Shown one piece after another: positions 38,341 to 46,978 of a stretch of DNA of 64,000 bases (position 1 is the stretch's first letter; each line of letters begins with the position of its first letter). The DNA lies in NCBI GenBank assembly GCA_965222765.1, contig CBDCVG010000092.1, positions 62,001 to 126,000 of the forward strand. Direction: 5' to 3'. The stretch is from Caldora sp965222765. Lineage in GTDB: Bacteria > Cyanobacteriota > Cyanobacteriia > Cyanobacteriales > Coleofasciculaceae. Below the pieces are notes generated by a model. That model was given only the letters and a program-made list of their open reading frames with translations. It searched no databases and was not told where the DNA came from. Made by a program: the position numbers and the translations under genes.

Positions 38341-41300
38341 GCATTGGTGTCCAATCTCCAGAAGGGATAAATGCCGCCCAATAGTAGGGGTGCTGGTAAT
38401 TCTGATTCCTGAGCATCTCTAGCTGCGTCTGTCGCAAGGCTTGGGAACGACCTTCATTGTTGAGCAAGCGCTGGTAATATTTCACCATCAGGTCTTTAGT
38501 TCCCGTATCATCAACTTTCCACAGACTAAACAGTTGACTGTCAGCTCCCGCCATCACCAAAGCACGGCGCAAGCCATAGACACCTTCACCATTGGCAATA
38601 TCTCCCACCCCTGTCTCACAAGCTGAGAGTACTACTAATTTTGTACCAGACAAATTAAGTCCAGCAGTTTCTAGGGCAGTCAGTACTCCATCTTCAGTGC
38701 CACTCTGACGCAGGTTGATACCAGCTAAAGCTAAACCGGAACGCAGTAGGGGATTTTCTAGGTTGGCAATTTTGGTAGGAGAGCTTGTACCAGAACCGTA
38801 TTCTACCCCAATGCTGGCTCGGTTGGAGAAGGGATTAGTATAGTCTGGTGCTGCCACCCGTTCAATATCTTTAAGGAAGAAACCGTGAGTAGCGATATGG
38901 AGGATACTGGGACTTTGGACTTGTTTGATAGCATTTTCGGTAGCTTGAGATTCCGTTAGCAGTTGTGCTTCTGGAAACATGGGAGCAATAGCTTGAGCTT
39001 CTTGCTTTGTACCTGGTAAAGGACCAAATTGAAGGTTAGTAAAATCACTAGAACGACGGTTACCTAACCCCCCTCTATCCCCCCTACGAGGAGGGATGGC
39101 AGAGGATGAAACTCTTTCTTCACGGAAGGGGGGAACACTGCCCTCGGTAACACTCCCCTCTCCTTGCAGGAGAGGGGTTGGGGGAGAGGTTACACCGGGA
39201 CTACTATAATCAGGATTAGCAACGATCAGGGGTTGAGAGCGATGGGGAATAGAAAGTTGTAGCTTGAGTAAGTCCCTACCAGAGGTGAGGTAGGTGATAG
39301 TGTAGTTTTCCAGTAAATAGCGATCGCTTTCATCTACCAGAGCAGCAAAGGGAATCAAATTGAGTTGGCTGTCGGGAGATATCAGGAGATTGCGAGTGTT
39401 ACCCAGAAGGGGACGGATGGGCTGCATGAGTTGCTCATCCAGTTGACGAGCAATAGTTTTGATATTAGGGGAGGATGAGTTTTGTAGTGCTCTACGAAAC
39501 TCAGTAATCAGTTGATTGATAGGTTCAGCTGCACCCAAGTCTACCCATTGGGGTTCTCCTTGGGAGTGAAGAATATAGGCAGCGTAGTGGGGTTCACTCA
39601 CTTGTTCACCGCGTTGATCTTTGGGGTTGAAGGGATAGTACAGTACTAGTTCGACTAAGGCAGTATCATCGGGAATTAACTGCTGCACGGCTTCGATAGT
39701 GACGGGTTGGGATGCAACACGAAACTCAGCACTGCGGAAACTGAGGGTGTTTTCTAGCTCATTGACTTCAGCTTTAAGAGTAGCAATTTGCTGGCGGTAT
39801 TGCTCTGGTGGGGTATTGCCAATGCCTCGGAACAGTAATGCAGCCAATTGGGAACGGGTAGTAGCCAGTTTGTCAAGTAGTTCCTGGTTTTCGGGGGTAA
39901 GATTTTGGCGCAGGGTTTGCAGGTTATCGCTAACTGCATCTAGGATACGACCTTTGCGGCGTAGGAGAGTAGTCAGGGCGAGGCGTGCAGCTTGAGAATT
40001 GTTAGATGTATCTTGCAGATGGAGGGAGATAGCCCCATTAGTTGTGCCAGCAATAGTTGCTATGTAGTCCTGTTTCTGGCGCTCAGAACCAATGGCAAGA
40101 GTCCTATCTAGATTGTATTCCTGAATGTTCACCCCTTCGTTGAGCAAGTCAACCGCACGGGCAATCTCGCCTTGTGCGTAGTACAGTAGAGCTAGGTTGT
40201 TGAGGCTAGTTGCCACAGCAGGATGCTCATCTCCTAGCAGGCGTTGGTTCATTTGCAGGGCTTGGCGATAGAGGGGTTTAGCTTCCGAGTACCGTCCCTG
40301 ACTTGAGTACAGTAGAGCTAGGTTGTTGAGACCTTGTGCCACATCAGGATGCTCATCTCCCAGGAGGCGTTGCCTCATTTCCAGTGCTTGGCGATAAAGG
40401 GGGTCAGCTTCCGAGTACCGTCCCTGAATTGAGTACAGTGCTGCCAGATTGTTGAGGCTGAGTGCGACAGCAGGATGCTCATCTCCCAGGAGGCGTTGCC
40501 TCATTTCAAGGGCTTGGCGATAGAGGGGTTCGGCTTCACTGTAGCGTCTTTGGTTATGGTACAGTAGAGCCAGATTGTTGAGGTTAGTTGTAACAAGAGG
40601 ATGCTCATATCCCAACAAGCGTTGGTTCATTTCCAGTGCTTGGCGATAGAGGGGCTCGGCTTCCGAGTACCGTCCCTGACCTGAGTACAGTAGAGCCAGA
40701 TTGTTGAGGCTTTGTGCCACATCAGGATGCTCATCTCTCAGCAGGCGTTTTCTCATTTGCAAGGCTTGGCGATAGAGGGGTTCAGCTTCCGAGTACCGTC
40801 CTTGACTTGAGTACAGAAATCCCAGATTGTTGAGGCTGGTTGCGACATCAGGATGCTCATCTCCCAGCAGGCGTTGGTTCATTTCCAATGCTTGGCGATA
40901 GAGAGGTTCAGCTTCCGAGTACCGTCCCTGACTTGAGTACAGTAGAGCCAGATCGTTGAGGCTTATTGCTATATCTGGATGATCTTGTCCTAGTACCTGT
41001 TGCAGAATTGCTAGAGTGCGTTCTGCTAGGGGTATAGCATCAGCATACTGACCTTGTTCTGTAAGCTTATTAGCCTGTTCCGTTAGCTGTTCAGCTTCTG
41101 CCAACTTGAGTTCAGCTTCTGTGGCTTCTCGCCAACTTAGAGTATAGTTACCCGATGCTCTTGCTTCATAGGAAAAGACAGCAATTATGTAAGTATCAGT
41201 GGTTGGTAAGGTTAGCGTTATTTTGGCACTTTCTCCACTTCCCCTATCACCTTCTAAAAGTTTGTTGTCCTCTGGATTGAGTAAAATCAGATAAGGACCA

Positions 41301-41605
41301 AACTCGCTGCTCGTCAGCTCAATCGTAATCTGCACTCCTGCTCTACCTTCAAAGGTATGAATGTTAAAATATTTGCCGTTCTCAGCTGTATAACTGTTAC
41401 TATCGAGTCGATCGCTAATTGTGTTACTTTCCACACCCCCTGGTGCTAATTCCGTTTGTGGTGAAGAGCTAGAATCAGTTTGTCCTAGTATGGGGGTTGG
41501 TGCGATCGCAAATAACCAGACAACCAAGATATCTGCACTCAACCAAAGTAGCGATCGCTTTAATCGTACTTGTCGCTTGTGCTGAATTTGAGCTTTTCTC
41601 CCCAT
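38330..41605 (-). CDS. Exported PPC-TPR-CHAT protein
   Basis: About 1091 residues from the ATG at 41605. A basic start and hydrophobic segment form a signal anchor or signal peptide (ending PTPILGQ). It is followed by a bacterial pre-peptidase C-terminal-like domain (about 65-160, NIHTFEGRAGVQITIEL) and kinesin-light-chain-type TPRs of 42 residues (e.g. SLNNLALLYSSQGRYSEAEP). A CHAT domain with catalytic His in HIATHGFFLKD and Cys in LSACETGVGD ends the protein. The TPR coding DNA repeats every 126 bases, prone to copy-number change. A dispersed repeat is inserted in frame within the CHAT region (39062-39186). Predicted secreted caspase-like peptidase with TPR sensor; substrate unknown. Confidence 0.93.
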   Translation of the reverse strand: MGRKAQIQHKRQVRLKRSLLWLSADILVVWLFAIAPTPILGQTDSSSSPQTELAPGGVESNTISDRLDSNSYTAENGKYFNIHTFEGRAGVQITIELTSSEFGPYLILLNPEDNKLLEGDRGSGESAKITLTLPTTDTYIIAVFSYEARASGNYTLSWREATEAELKLAEAEQLTEQANKLTEQGQYADAIPLAERTLAILQQVLGQDHPDIAISLNDLALLYSSQGRYSEAEPLYRQALEMNQRLLGDEHPDVATSLNNLGFLYSSQGRYSEAEPLYRQALQMRKRLLRDEHPDVAQSLNNLALLYSGQGRYSEAEPLYRQALEMNQRLLGYEHPLVTTNLNNLALLYHNQRRYSEAEPLYRQALEMRQRLLGDEHPAVALSLNNLAALYSIQGRYSEADPLYRQALEMRQRLLGDEHPDVAQGLNNLALLYSSQGRYSEAKPLYRQALQMNQRLLGDEHPAVATSLNNLALLYYAQGEIARAVDLLNEGVNIQEYNLDRTLAIGSERQKQDYIATIAGTTNGAISLHLQDTSNNSQAARLALTTLLRRKGRILDAVSDNLQTLRQNLTPENQELLDKLATTRSQLAALLFRGIGNTPPEQYRQQIATLKAEVNELENTLSFRSAEFRVASQPVTIEAVQQLIPDDTALVELVLYYPFNPKDQRGEQVSEPHYAAYILHSQGEPQWVDLGAAEPINQLITEFRRALQNSSSPNIKTIARQLDEQLMQPIRPLLGNTRNLLISPDSQLNLIPFAALVDESDRYLLENYTITYLTSGRDLLKLQLSIPHRSQPLIVANPDYSSPGVTSPPTPLLQGEGSVTEGSVPPFREERVSSSAIPPRRGDRGGLGNRRSSDFTNLQFGPLPGTKQEAQAIAPMFPEAQLLTESQATENAIKQVQSPSILHIATHGFFLKDIERVAAPDYTNPFSNRASIGVEYGSGTSSPTKIANLENPLLRSGLALAGINLRQSGTEDGVLTALETAGLNLSGTKLVVLSACETGVGDIANGEGVYGLRRALVMAGADSQLFSLWKVDDTGTKDLMVKYYQRLLNNEGRSQALRQTQLEMLRNQNYQHPYYWAAFIPSGDWTPMPKN
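39062..39186. repeat. GC-rich palindromic repeat inserted in frame in the CHAT gene
   Basis: Contains CCCCTCTCC TTGCAGG AGAGGGG and a CCCCCC TACGAGG AGGG stem, the kind normally found between genes in cyanobacteria. It encodes a Pro/Arg/Gly-rich loop of about 40 residues (TSPPTPLLQGEGS...) absent from the other CHAT protein of the window. No stop arises. Confidence 0.8.
40160..40960 (-). repeat. 126-bp TPR coding repeats
   Basis: At least six units with CTTGGCGATAGAGGGGTT-like and CCGAGTACCGTCCCTGACTT-like blocks at 126-base spacing, more alike at the DNA level than the protein function requires. Confidence 0.88.
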
Positions 41606-42359
41606 CAGTAATAACCCCAATCTCTCGACTCTCTATACTTATCTGTTTAGAATTGAGTGCCTACGCAATAATTTATAATGGGGGGTTAAATTATATTAAA
41701 CGATAATTTAGATCCCATACCTGCCCAAACGATAGGCGATCGCAGATTGTTCAAGGAAATACTGTACAATATCATTCTTTGTCAGAGATCGACAAGCCAT
41801 AAGCTTAGACGAATTCATCTTGCATGTTGAGGATGACAGGCAAGATGCCTGTTGCACAAGAAACTGATGATTGAATTTGGTGCAAATTAGATGCGTTGCT
41901 CTGAGTCAGGCAGCTTATCAAAATACTCAATACGCCTATGTAACTGGCTTTCAGTCTTACAATCGCCAATTTCAATTAGAGCCAATTTCTACACTTAAAT
42001 AGGTACTTGAGCCAATTACTGTTAATAATTTCTCATTTTATTATCTATTTTTATTGTTTTTATTCATCAATATAGCGTTTGCCATATTTAAGAGGTAAAG
42101 GGGAGAGTAGGGAGATAAATAAACGTTTTTAAGAGCGACTAAAGCAAAACCTGAGAGTTCATCCAAGAGTTCCGAAGTGTTCTGCGCAAATTTAGACAAA
42201 AACTTCACATTTTTTAATAGTGAGACTTGAGCAAGTAGATGAAAACCGCCGTAATTCCGTGACGGTGCGTAAGTCCTAAAATAAAGCAAAATCCCCCACA
42301 TGGAAAGGAAAGCATCTCTTAAGGAGAAGGAGGGGGATCAACTTAAAATTCAATTTTTG
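41606..42359. other. Gene-poor stretch with repeat remnants
   Basis: I see no convincing gene. It contains the ACAGGCAAGATGCCTGT palindrome (41836-41852) and a right-end fragment of the 114-bp element (TGCGTAAGTCCTA at 42267-42279). A short leftward frame at 42041-42301 overlaps that fragment and looks spurious. Confidence 0.6.
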
Positions 42360-43214
42360 TTACTGCTTATTAAGAGACCAATCATAGTCCAAATATTTCA
42401 CCTTGTAGTCACCTTGCTCAAGGTACTCTCGTTCTTCTGGACTTAAGTAGTTGCTAACAAAATTCAAAACTGCCCGTTCACTATCATTGCCAGTAAATTT
42501 TCCATCTACACCGTAAGTTGGCTCCCAATCTTTCCCAAACCACTTAAAGATAGAGGAAAGATAAACTATATTCTCATCACGGTCAATTTTTAAACCGTGA
42601 GGACTATCAAGGAATTTACGAGTTTGATCATCAAGTTGAGCATCTAATTGTTCACCTGTATAAGGTTCATTTCGGAGTGGAGGACAACTGATAGCAGCAC
42701 AAACCAAGGCTACGTGAATACGAGGTTCATTGAAATTTACCCGTAAAGTTTTGTGCTCAATATTGTCCAATGTTTTGGATTGACCGGCGATATCAAATTT
42801 CCTGCCCTTCCAGACTCCTGGAATATCCTTAATACTTTTTTTGAGAGGATTTTGATCAATAATAGATTGTAAAGTGAAGGAATTGTAAGCGTTGGTAAAA
42901 AAAGCAATTTGATCATCTTCACTCCAAGAGTCATAAGTCGCAGAATTAACTGCACCTAAAGCCGCGTTAAAATCATCCAACTGCTGGCGATTTTCCTGCA
43001 AACTCTGATAATCAACTAGTCCATCTTCGGTGACATAGGTTGTTAAAACCTCAGCATAGCTGTCATAGTTCAACGGTGCTGCTTGAGCAACCGTCGATGT
43101 CTGAGATTGAGTATTGTCTTCCTGAGCCTGATTCGATGGTGTAGAAGTAGCACAGCCAGCCAAGATAATCAGAGTAGGAAGTAGAACCAGGATTCGATTT
43201 AGTTTATTCATCAC
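42360..43214 (-). CDS. DUF547 lipoprotein
   Basis: 284 residues. A lipobox (IILAGC) with Cys at about residue 21 marks a membrane-anchored lipoprotein. The DUF547 core is evident: WSEDDQIAFFTNAYNSFTL, LDNIEHKTLR and the conserved HVALVCAAISCPPLRNEPY. The role of DUF547 is unknown; members are exported and widespread in marine bacteria and cyanobacteria. Monocistronic. Confidence 0.9.
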   Translation of the reverse strand: MMNKLNRILVLLPTLIILAGCATSTPSNQAQEDNTQSQTSTVAQAAPLNYDSYAEVLTTYVTEDGLVDYQSLQENRQQLDDFNAALGAVNSATYDSWSEDDQIAFFTNAYNSFTLQSIIDQNPLKKSIKDIPGVWKGRKFDIAGQSKTLDNIEHKTLRVNFNEPRIHVALVCAAISCPPLRNEPYTGEQLDAQLDDQTRKFLDSPHGLKIDRDENIVYLSSIFKWFGKDWEPTYGVDGKFTGNDSERAVLNFVSNYLSPEEREYLEQGDYKVKYLDYDWSLNKQ

Positions 43215-43517
43215 TTTTTTATAGTATGGAGCTAATGACTAATTGGTAATGGTGATTATCTCTACCTTATTAAGTCTTGGCAAACTGAGATTGTCCTGAG
43301 AACGATATAGGGAACAGGTGAGAAAGCTTATATCATCAGCATTTTATCCCACGCTTCCCTGGAGCTAGAATGAATGATAGACACTTTTCAATACCATCAG
43401 TTTTTCTCTTGGCAATTTACCCCTAATATGTTAAAGAATATTCCAAGAATTGAACGCACCCTAAAGGATGCGATCGCTCCTGGATTTTGCTTCTAGTTCT
43501 CTAGCCACTCAATAACG
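43215..43517. other. Gene-free divergent intergenic region
   Basis: Separates the leftward DUF547 gene and rightward cupredoxin gene and must hold both promoters. No clear -35/-10 pair or operator stands out to me. Confidence 0.5.
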
Positions 43518-44009
43518 ATGATGCAGTTTATGTTCTCAATGACTCAAGGATGGTCAAGCCGATCGATAAGTAGATGCTTGACGACTATATTTGGACTAAC
43601 TATCTTCTTGACAGTAATCTGGACACCAGCAGCAGCCGCTACTCCTGCTACTCTTCAACCAGCAACAGAGGTAAAAGTCAGCCTGGGTAACAGTACTAAC
43701 GAATTAAAATTTTTTCCTAGTAACCTAGAGTTTGTTGCTGGTAAACGCTACAAACTACTGTTGGATAATCCCAGTTCTCAAAAGCACTACTTCACAGCCA
43801 AAGATTTTGCTGATGTGAGTTGGACTCAGAAAGTTCAAGCAGGTAAGGTGGAAGTCAAAGGGGCAATTCATGAACTGGAACTACAGCCCGGTGGCGAAGC
43901 AGAATGGGTATTTGTACCGATGAAGCCAGGAACCTACGAACTCCACTGTTCTATCAAAGGACATACAGAAGCAGGTATGGTGGGAACAATTGCGATCGCG
44001 CGGAATTAA
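43518..44009 (+). CDS. Exported cupredoxin-like copper protein
   Basis: 163 residues. The signal sequence ends in TPAAAATPA (about residue 43). The mature domain has a type 1 copper site pattern: His in SQKHYFTAKDF, then Cys, His and Met in LHCSIKGHTEAGM (C-x4-H-x4-M). Plastocyanin has C-x2-H-x4-M, so this is a different cupredoxin, perhaps handling copper or electrons in the periplasm or lumen. The first Met is uncertain; a Met seven residues in is also possible. The last residues and stop lie in a dispersed repeat. Confidence 0.82.
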   Translation: MMQFMFSMTQGWSSRSISRCLTTIFGLTIFLTVIWTPAAAATPATLQPATEVKVSLGNSTNELKFFPSNLEFVAGKRYKLLLDNPSSQKHYFTAKDFADVSWTQKVQAGKVEVKGAIHELELQPGGEAEWVFVPMKPGTYELHCSIKGHTEAGMVGTIAIARN

Positions 44010-44063
44010 GAATTAAGAATTAAGAATTAAGAATGCTTATAGAGTAAGGATTCTATCGAGCTC
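43999..44063 (+). repeat. AATTAAG-type dispersed repeat
   Basis: GCGCGG, four AATTAAG units, then AATGCTTATAGAGTAAGG and ATTCTATCGAGCTC. Same order as 46716-46782 and 52063-52120. Confidence 0.9.
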
Positions 44064-44210
44064 AAACTTTGACCTTTTTCCACTATGATATGCAAGTTTT
44101 CCACAGAGTTTTCCACAAAGATAAACAAAAGATAATCACTTGAATAACAATTGTTAACCTCGCATTTGTAGGCTTGGCTTCTATGGATAATCAGGGGAGT
44201 CAAATTTTCC

Positions 44211-44247
44211 TAAAACCTAAAACCTAAAACCTAAAACCTAAAACCTA
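44211..44247. repeat. CCTAAAA heptamer repeat
   Basis: Five CCTAAAA units just after the stop of the leftward lysozyme-like gene. Confidence 0.9.
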
Positions 44248-44248
44248 C

Positions 44249-44884
44249 TTACCCAGATCGTTGCAGTTCTTCTTGAAGCATACGCTGATAAATCTTGGGC
44301 AACTGGTGAGTCATCACATTATCTTCTATCCCGTAACCCAAACTTGTCCAAGTAGTAGAAAGCTTACGTAGCACTTCATCAAGCTTCCCTTGCTGGAGTT
44401 TTTGGGAAATATCCATACCCCAGGCTTGCTTGTCATTTAGCCAAGCGTAAACCACGGCATCCTGATATTTTGCCTCAAAGCTGTAGTGCCTCCAGAATAA
44501 AAAGCCTGAAGGTCCTGGATGATAGCGCATTGCTTTCTCATTCCAAGTAGTATTGATAAACTGATACCGTCCTGCTGCTGTGGTACAGTTGCCTTTATTG
44601 GGACCGGCAACAATCGTTACACAATGTTCAGGATGACGGCTCAAATTCCGGACTCGTTTACCTCCATACAAAAGCGTATAGGGTTGAGGATCATTTGCCT
44701 CACTAGCAGTTATGGTTCTCATTAGAGCCCGAATATAAGGATCACCTCCCTTCATTACTAGTGGAGGTGTACCAGAGGCACTGCCGTGGTAATTTGGTAG
44801 TTGTCCTTGCCAAGAGCCTGAACGGAGTTCTATTGCCAAGGTAATTAAAACCAAGACGCTGGCGATGGTAACTATACGCTTCAT
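44249..44884 (-). CDS. Lysozyme-like glycoside hydrolase, GH104 (lambda endolysin) type
   Basis: 211 residues. Hydrophobic N-terminus (4-18), likely a signal anchor or peptide. The catalytic Glu is in RTITASEANDPQPY, and the substrate-groove block TTAAGRYQFINTTWNEKA matches the AGRYQ pattern of lambda R transglycosylases. KYQDAVVYAWLNDK and WTSLGYGIEDN follow. It would cleave peptidoglycan glycan strands. No other phage gene is adjacent, so it is a domesticated cell-wall enzyme or phage relic. Confidence 0.87.
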   Translation of the reverse strand: MKRIVTIASVLVLITLAIELRSGSWQGQLPNYHGSASGTPPLVMKGGDPYIRALMRTITASEANDPQPYTLLYGGKRVRNLSRHPEHCVTIVAGPNKGNCTTAAGRYQFINTTWNEKAMRYHPGPSGFLFWRHYSFEAKYQDAVVYAWLNDKQAWGMDISQKLQQGKLDEVLRKLSTTWTSLGYGIEDNVMTHQLPKIYQRMLQEELQRSG

Positions 44885-45111
44885 GGTGAATGTCAGAAAA
44901 ATCTCTTTGGGGGCAAATTTTGAGCTGATGAATTACCAAGTTCAACAATCCTCACACTGCCCAAAAATTGAGTTGGACACCACACTATTGCCAGAAGGCA
45001 GAAGGCAGGAGGAAAGAAAGCTTGTACAGTAAGCTTTTTTACCTTTTTTCAAGCTTTGGGTTATTTCCGCCGCGCTGCACTATGCTGCTCAAAAGTAACC
45101 TGTATCATCAA

Positions 45112-45771
45112 TCAGGTGACACTAGCAAATAGTTGAGTCCAGTTTTTCTCTGGAGCCTCTGTCTTGGCAATCACTTCTACTATTTTATTCCGAGCTTCAG
45201 ATTCTGACAGGCTCTCAACACAAACTTGTGCTACTTTGGTGCGTGGGATACTACCCTCAAACAAAGTATCTGCCGATGACATTAGCACCTGATCTGAATT
45301 ATCTTCATTTTTCAGCCCTCCTGGACGCACAATCGTATAAGTTAAGCCGCTTTTCTGGAGATATTCCTCTGCTTGCTTCTTCCAAACCAAAATCAGCCAA
45401 AACAAATTGAGAGGGTGGAAAAATTGGGATACACACAGGGAAGATACCATCACAAAATGCTCAATTCCCTTGCTCTTTGCCACATCTACCAGATTTTTAG
45501 TACCTTCATAGTCCACTCTATATGGTTCTGTCGGGTCAAAGCTCGGTCTAGCACCTGTAGCACACAGGAGTATAGTACTATCAGCGATCGCAGCCTTGAG
45601 ACTTTCTGGCTGTAGCACATCTCCCACTACTAATTCCGCCTCCACTGGCAAAATCCCTTTCGCTGTTTCCAAGTTTCGCACTAAAGCACGAACCGGAATA
45701 TTGCGCTCAACCAGCTGTTTGACAATTCGGCATCCCGTCTCCCCCGTTGCTCCAGCTACAAATGCTTTCAT
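45112..45771 (-). CDS. Atypical short-chain dehydrogenase (NAD(P)-binding, SDR_a5/Ycf39-like)
   Basis: 219 residues. The N-terminal dinucleotide-binding motif is FVAGATGETGCRIVKQL (GxxGxxG). It continues VVGDVLQPESL, ATGARPSF, VDYEGTKNLVDVAK and HFVMVSSLCV, ending with the TIVRPGGLKNED block that replaces the classical YxxxK site. Related proteins in cyanobacteria and plastids serve as assembly factors or reductases. Monocistronic. Confidence 0.88.
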   Translation of the reverse strand: MKAFVAGATGETGCRIVKQLVERNIPVRALVRNLETAKGILPVEAELVVGDVLQPESLKAAIADSTILLCATGARPSFDPTEPYRVDYEGTKNLVDVAKSKGIEHFVMVSSLCVSQFFHPLNLFWLILVWKKQAEEYLQKSGLTYTIVRPGGLKNEDNSDQVLMSSADTLFEGSIPRTKVAQVCVESLSESEARNKIVEVIAKTEAPEKNWTQLFASVT

Positions 45772-46002
45772 CCCTATGTCAGTGAAACTCCTTATGGTTG
45801 ACTTTCAGCGTTACAGGCTATGCTGAGGAAGCAATATTCTCGAAGTTTTGCCTCCTAAGTCCAATTCTTCAATTATTGTAGAGCTTTTGCTCAATTTACT
45901 GGTCTTGATCGTAAATTAACGAGAAGAGAGTGACCATTTCTTAAGACTAGTGGGCATTCTTAAAGATAGGTAATAGGCAACTAATGTAGAGGAGCTGAAT
46001 AC

Positions 46003-46734
46003 ATGCATTCACCATTTGCTAACGATCAACTCATTCAATTAAAGCAAACTCAGTTGAATGCCACAGCCAGTTTTGTCGGGAATGACAGTTTCGTGACACA
46101 AGTACCTAACCTAAATTGTGAATTTACTCAGTTTCAGGGCCATTTTCAAGACTGTATGGAGATGTATGCTGAGGTGGAGGAGGTGGCTGCCTATCTTGAT
46201 GCTCACCAGGAGTGGTTTCGCCGTTGTGCCTACCCAATGGAAGTAGAACCGATTAGAGAAAATGGTTACGCTTTGGTAATCGGGCGCTTTGGCAATTTTG
46301 GCTACGAGTTGGAGCCGAAAATTGGTTTGGAACTGTTACCTCAACAGAATGGTATCTATCGTATTCGGACGATCCCCATACCAAATTATGTCCCTCAAAG
46401 TTATGATGTGGACTTCCAGGCATCTCAAACTTTTGTAGAAGTCCCGACTAAAGATTATTTTCAGGGACAAAATTATGACGATAAGCGGCTACCATCGGCA
46501 ATCACCCGCGTCGAGTGGACTCTTGAGCTGAACATTTCCTTGTGCTTCCCCAAGTTTATCCAAAAATTGCCTCAGTCTTTGGTTCAAACTACAGGCGATC
46601 GCCTTTTGTGTCAAATCGTGCGCAAAATTTCCCGGCGCTTAACTGATAAGGTACAGCAAGATTTTCACTACCGTCGGGGTTTACCTCTGCCCAAAAAATC
46701 GAAGAGACTGCCAATGCGCGGAATTAAGAATTAA
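46003..46734 (+). CDS. DUF1997 family protein
   Basis: 243 residues. The family pattern is seen in FQDCMEMYAEVEEVAAYLDAH, WFRRCAYPMEVEPI, ALVIGRFGNFGYELEPKIGL and WTLELNISLCFPKF. DUF1997 is conserved in cyanobacteria and plants, with no settled function. GGAG lies 10 bases before the ATG. The tail MRGIKN and stop come from a dispersed AATTAAG repeat, so the native C-terminus is probably changed. Confidence 0.9.
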   Translation: MHSPFANDQLIQLKQTQLNATASFVGNDSFVTQVPNLNCEFTQFQGHFQDCMEMYAEVEEVAAYLDAHQEWFRRCAYPMEVEPIRENGYALVIGRFGNFGYELEPKIGLELLPQQNGIYRIRTIPIPNYVPQSYDVDFQASQTFVEVPTKDYFQGQNYDDKRLPSAITRVEWTLELNISLCFPKFIQKLPQSLVQTTGDRLLCQIVRKISRRLTDKVQQDFHYRRGLPLPKKSKRLPMRGIKN

Positions 46735-46782
46735 GAATTAAGAATTAAGAATGCTTATAGAGTAAGGATTCTATCGAGCTCT
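46716..46782 (+). repeat. AATTAAG-type dispersed repeat
   Basis: Same order of blocks as 43999-44063. It overlaps the last codons of the DUF1997 gene. Confidence 0.9.
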
Positions 46783-46801
46783 CTCCTGGTGGGTTATTTC
46801 C

Positions 46802-46912
46802 CAATACTGCTCGGATAAGCCTAATCTCTCTCCCCCAGCTCCCCCAGCTCCCTCAGCTCCCCCAGCTCCCCCAGCTTTTTAACCAATAATTTCTCTTAAC
46901 CGAGCAGTATTG
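46802..46912. repeat. MITE-like element with CAATACTGCTCGG ends
   Basis: Left end CAATACTGCTCGG (46802-46814) is the exact inverse of the right end CCGAGCAGTATTG (46900-46912). The interior holds five CCCCCAGCT-type units. The right-end block (AATAATTTCTCTTAACCGAG) recurs at 63783-63802 next to another CAGCTCCC run, so this is a family. Confidence 0.88.
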
Positions 46913-46978
46913 ATCCCTACCCTCACCCCCAGCTGAAGACAAATAACTGATAGGATGGGCTGTTGTTGTTGAACTGCC

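Noticed and set aside
42041..42301. Leftward 86-codon frame
   Set aside because: Its start overlaps a fragment of the 114-bp repeat, the sequence shows no family, and it reads through low-complexity AT-rich DNA.
44249..44884. Prophage
   Set aside because: A single lysozyme-like gene with no holin, structural, integrase or terminase gene nearby.
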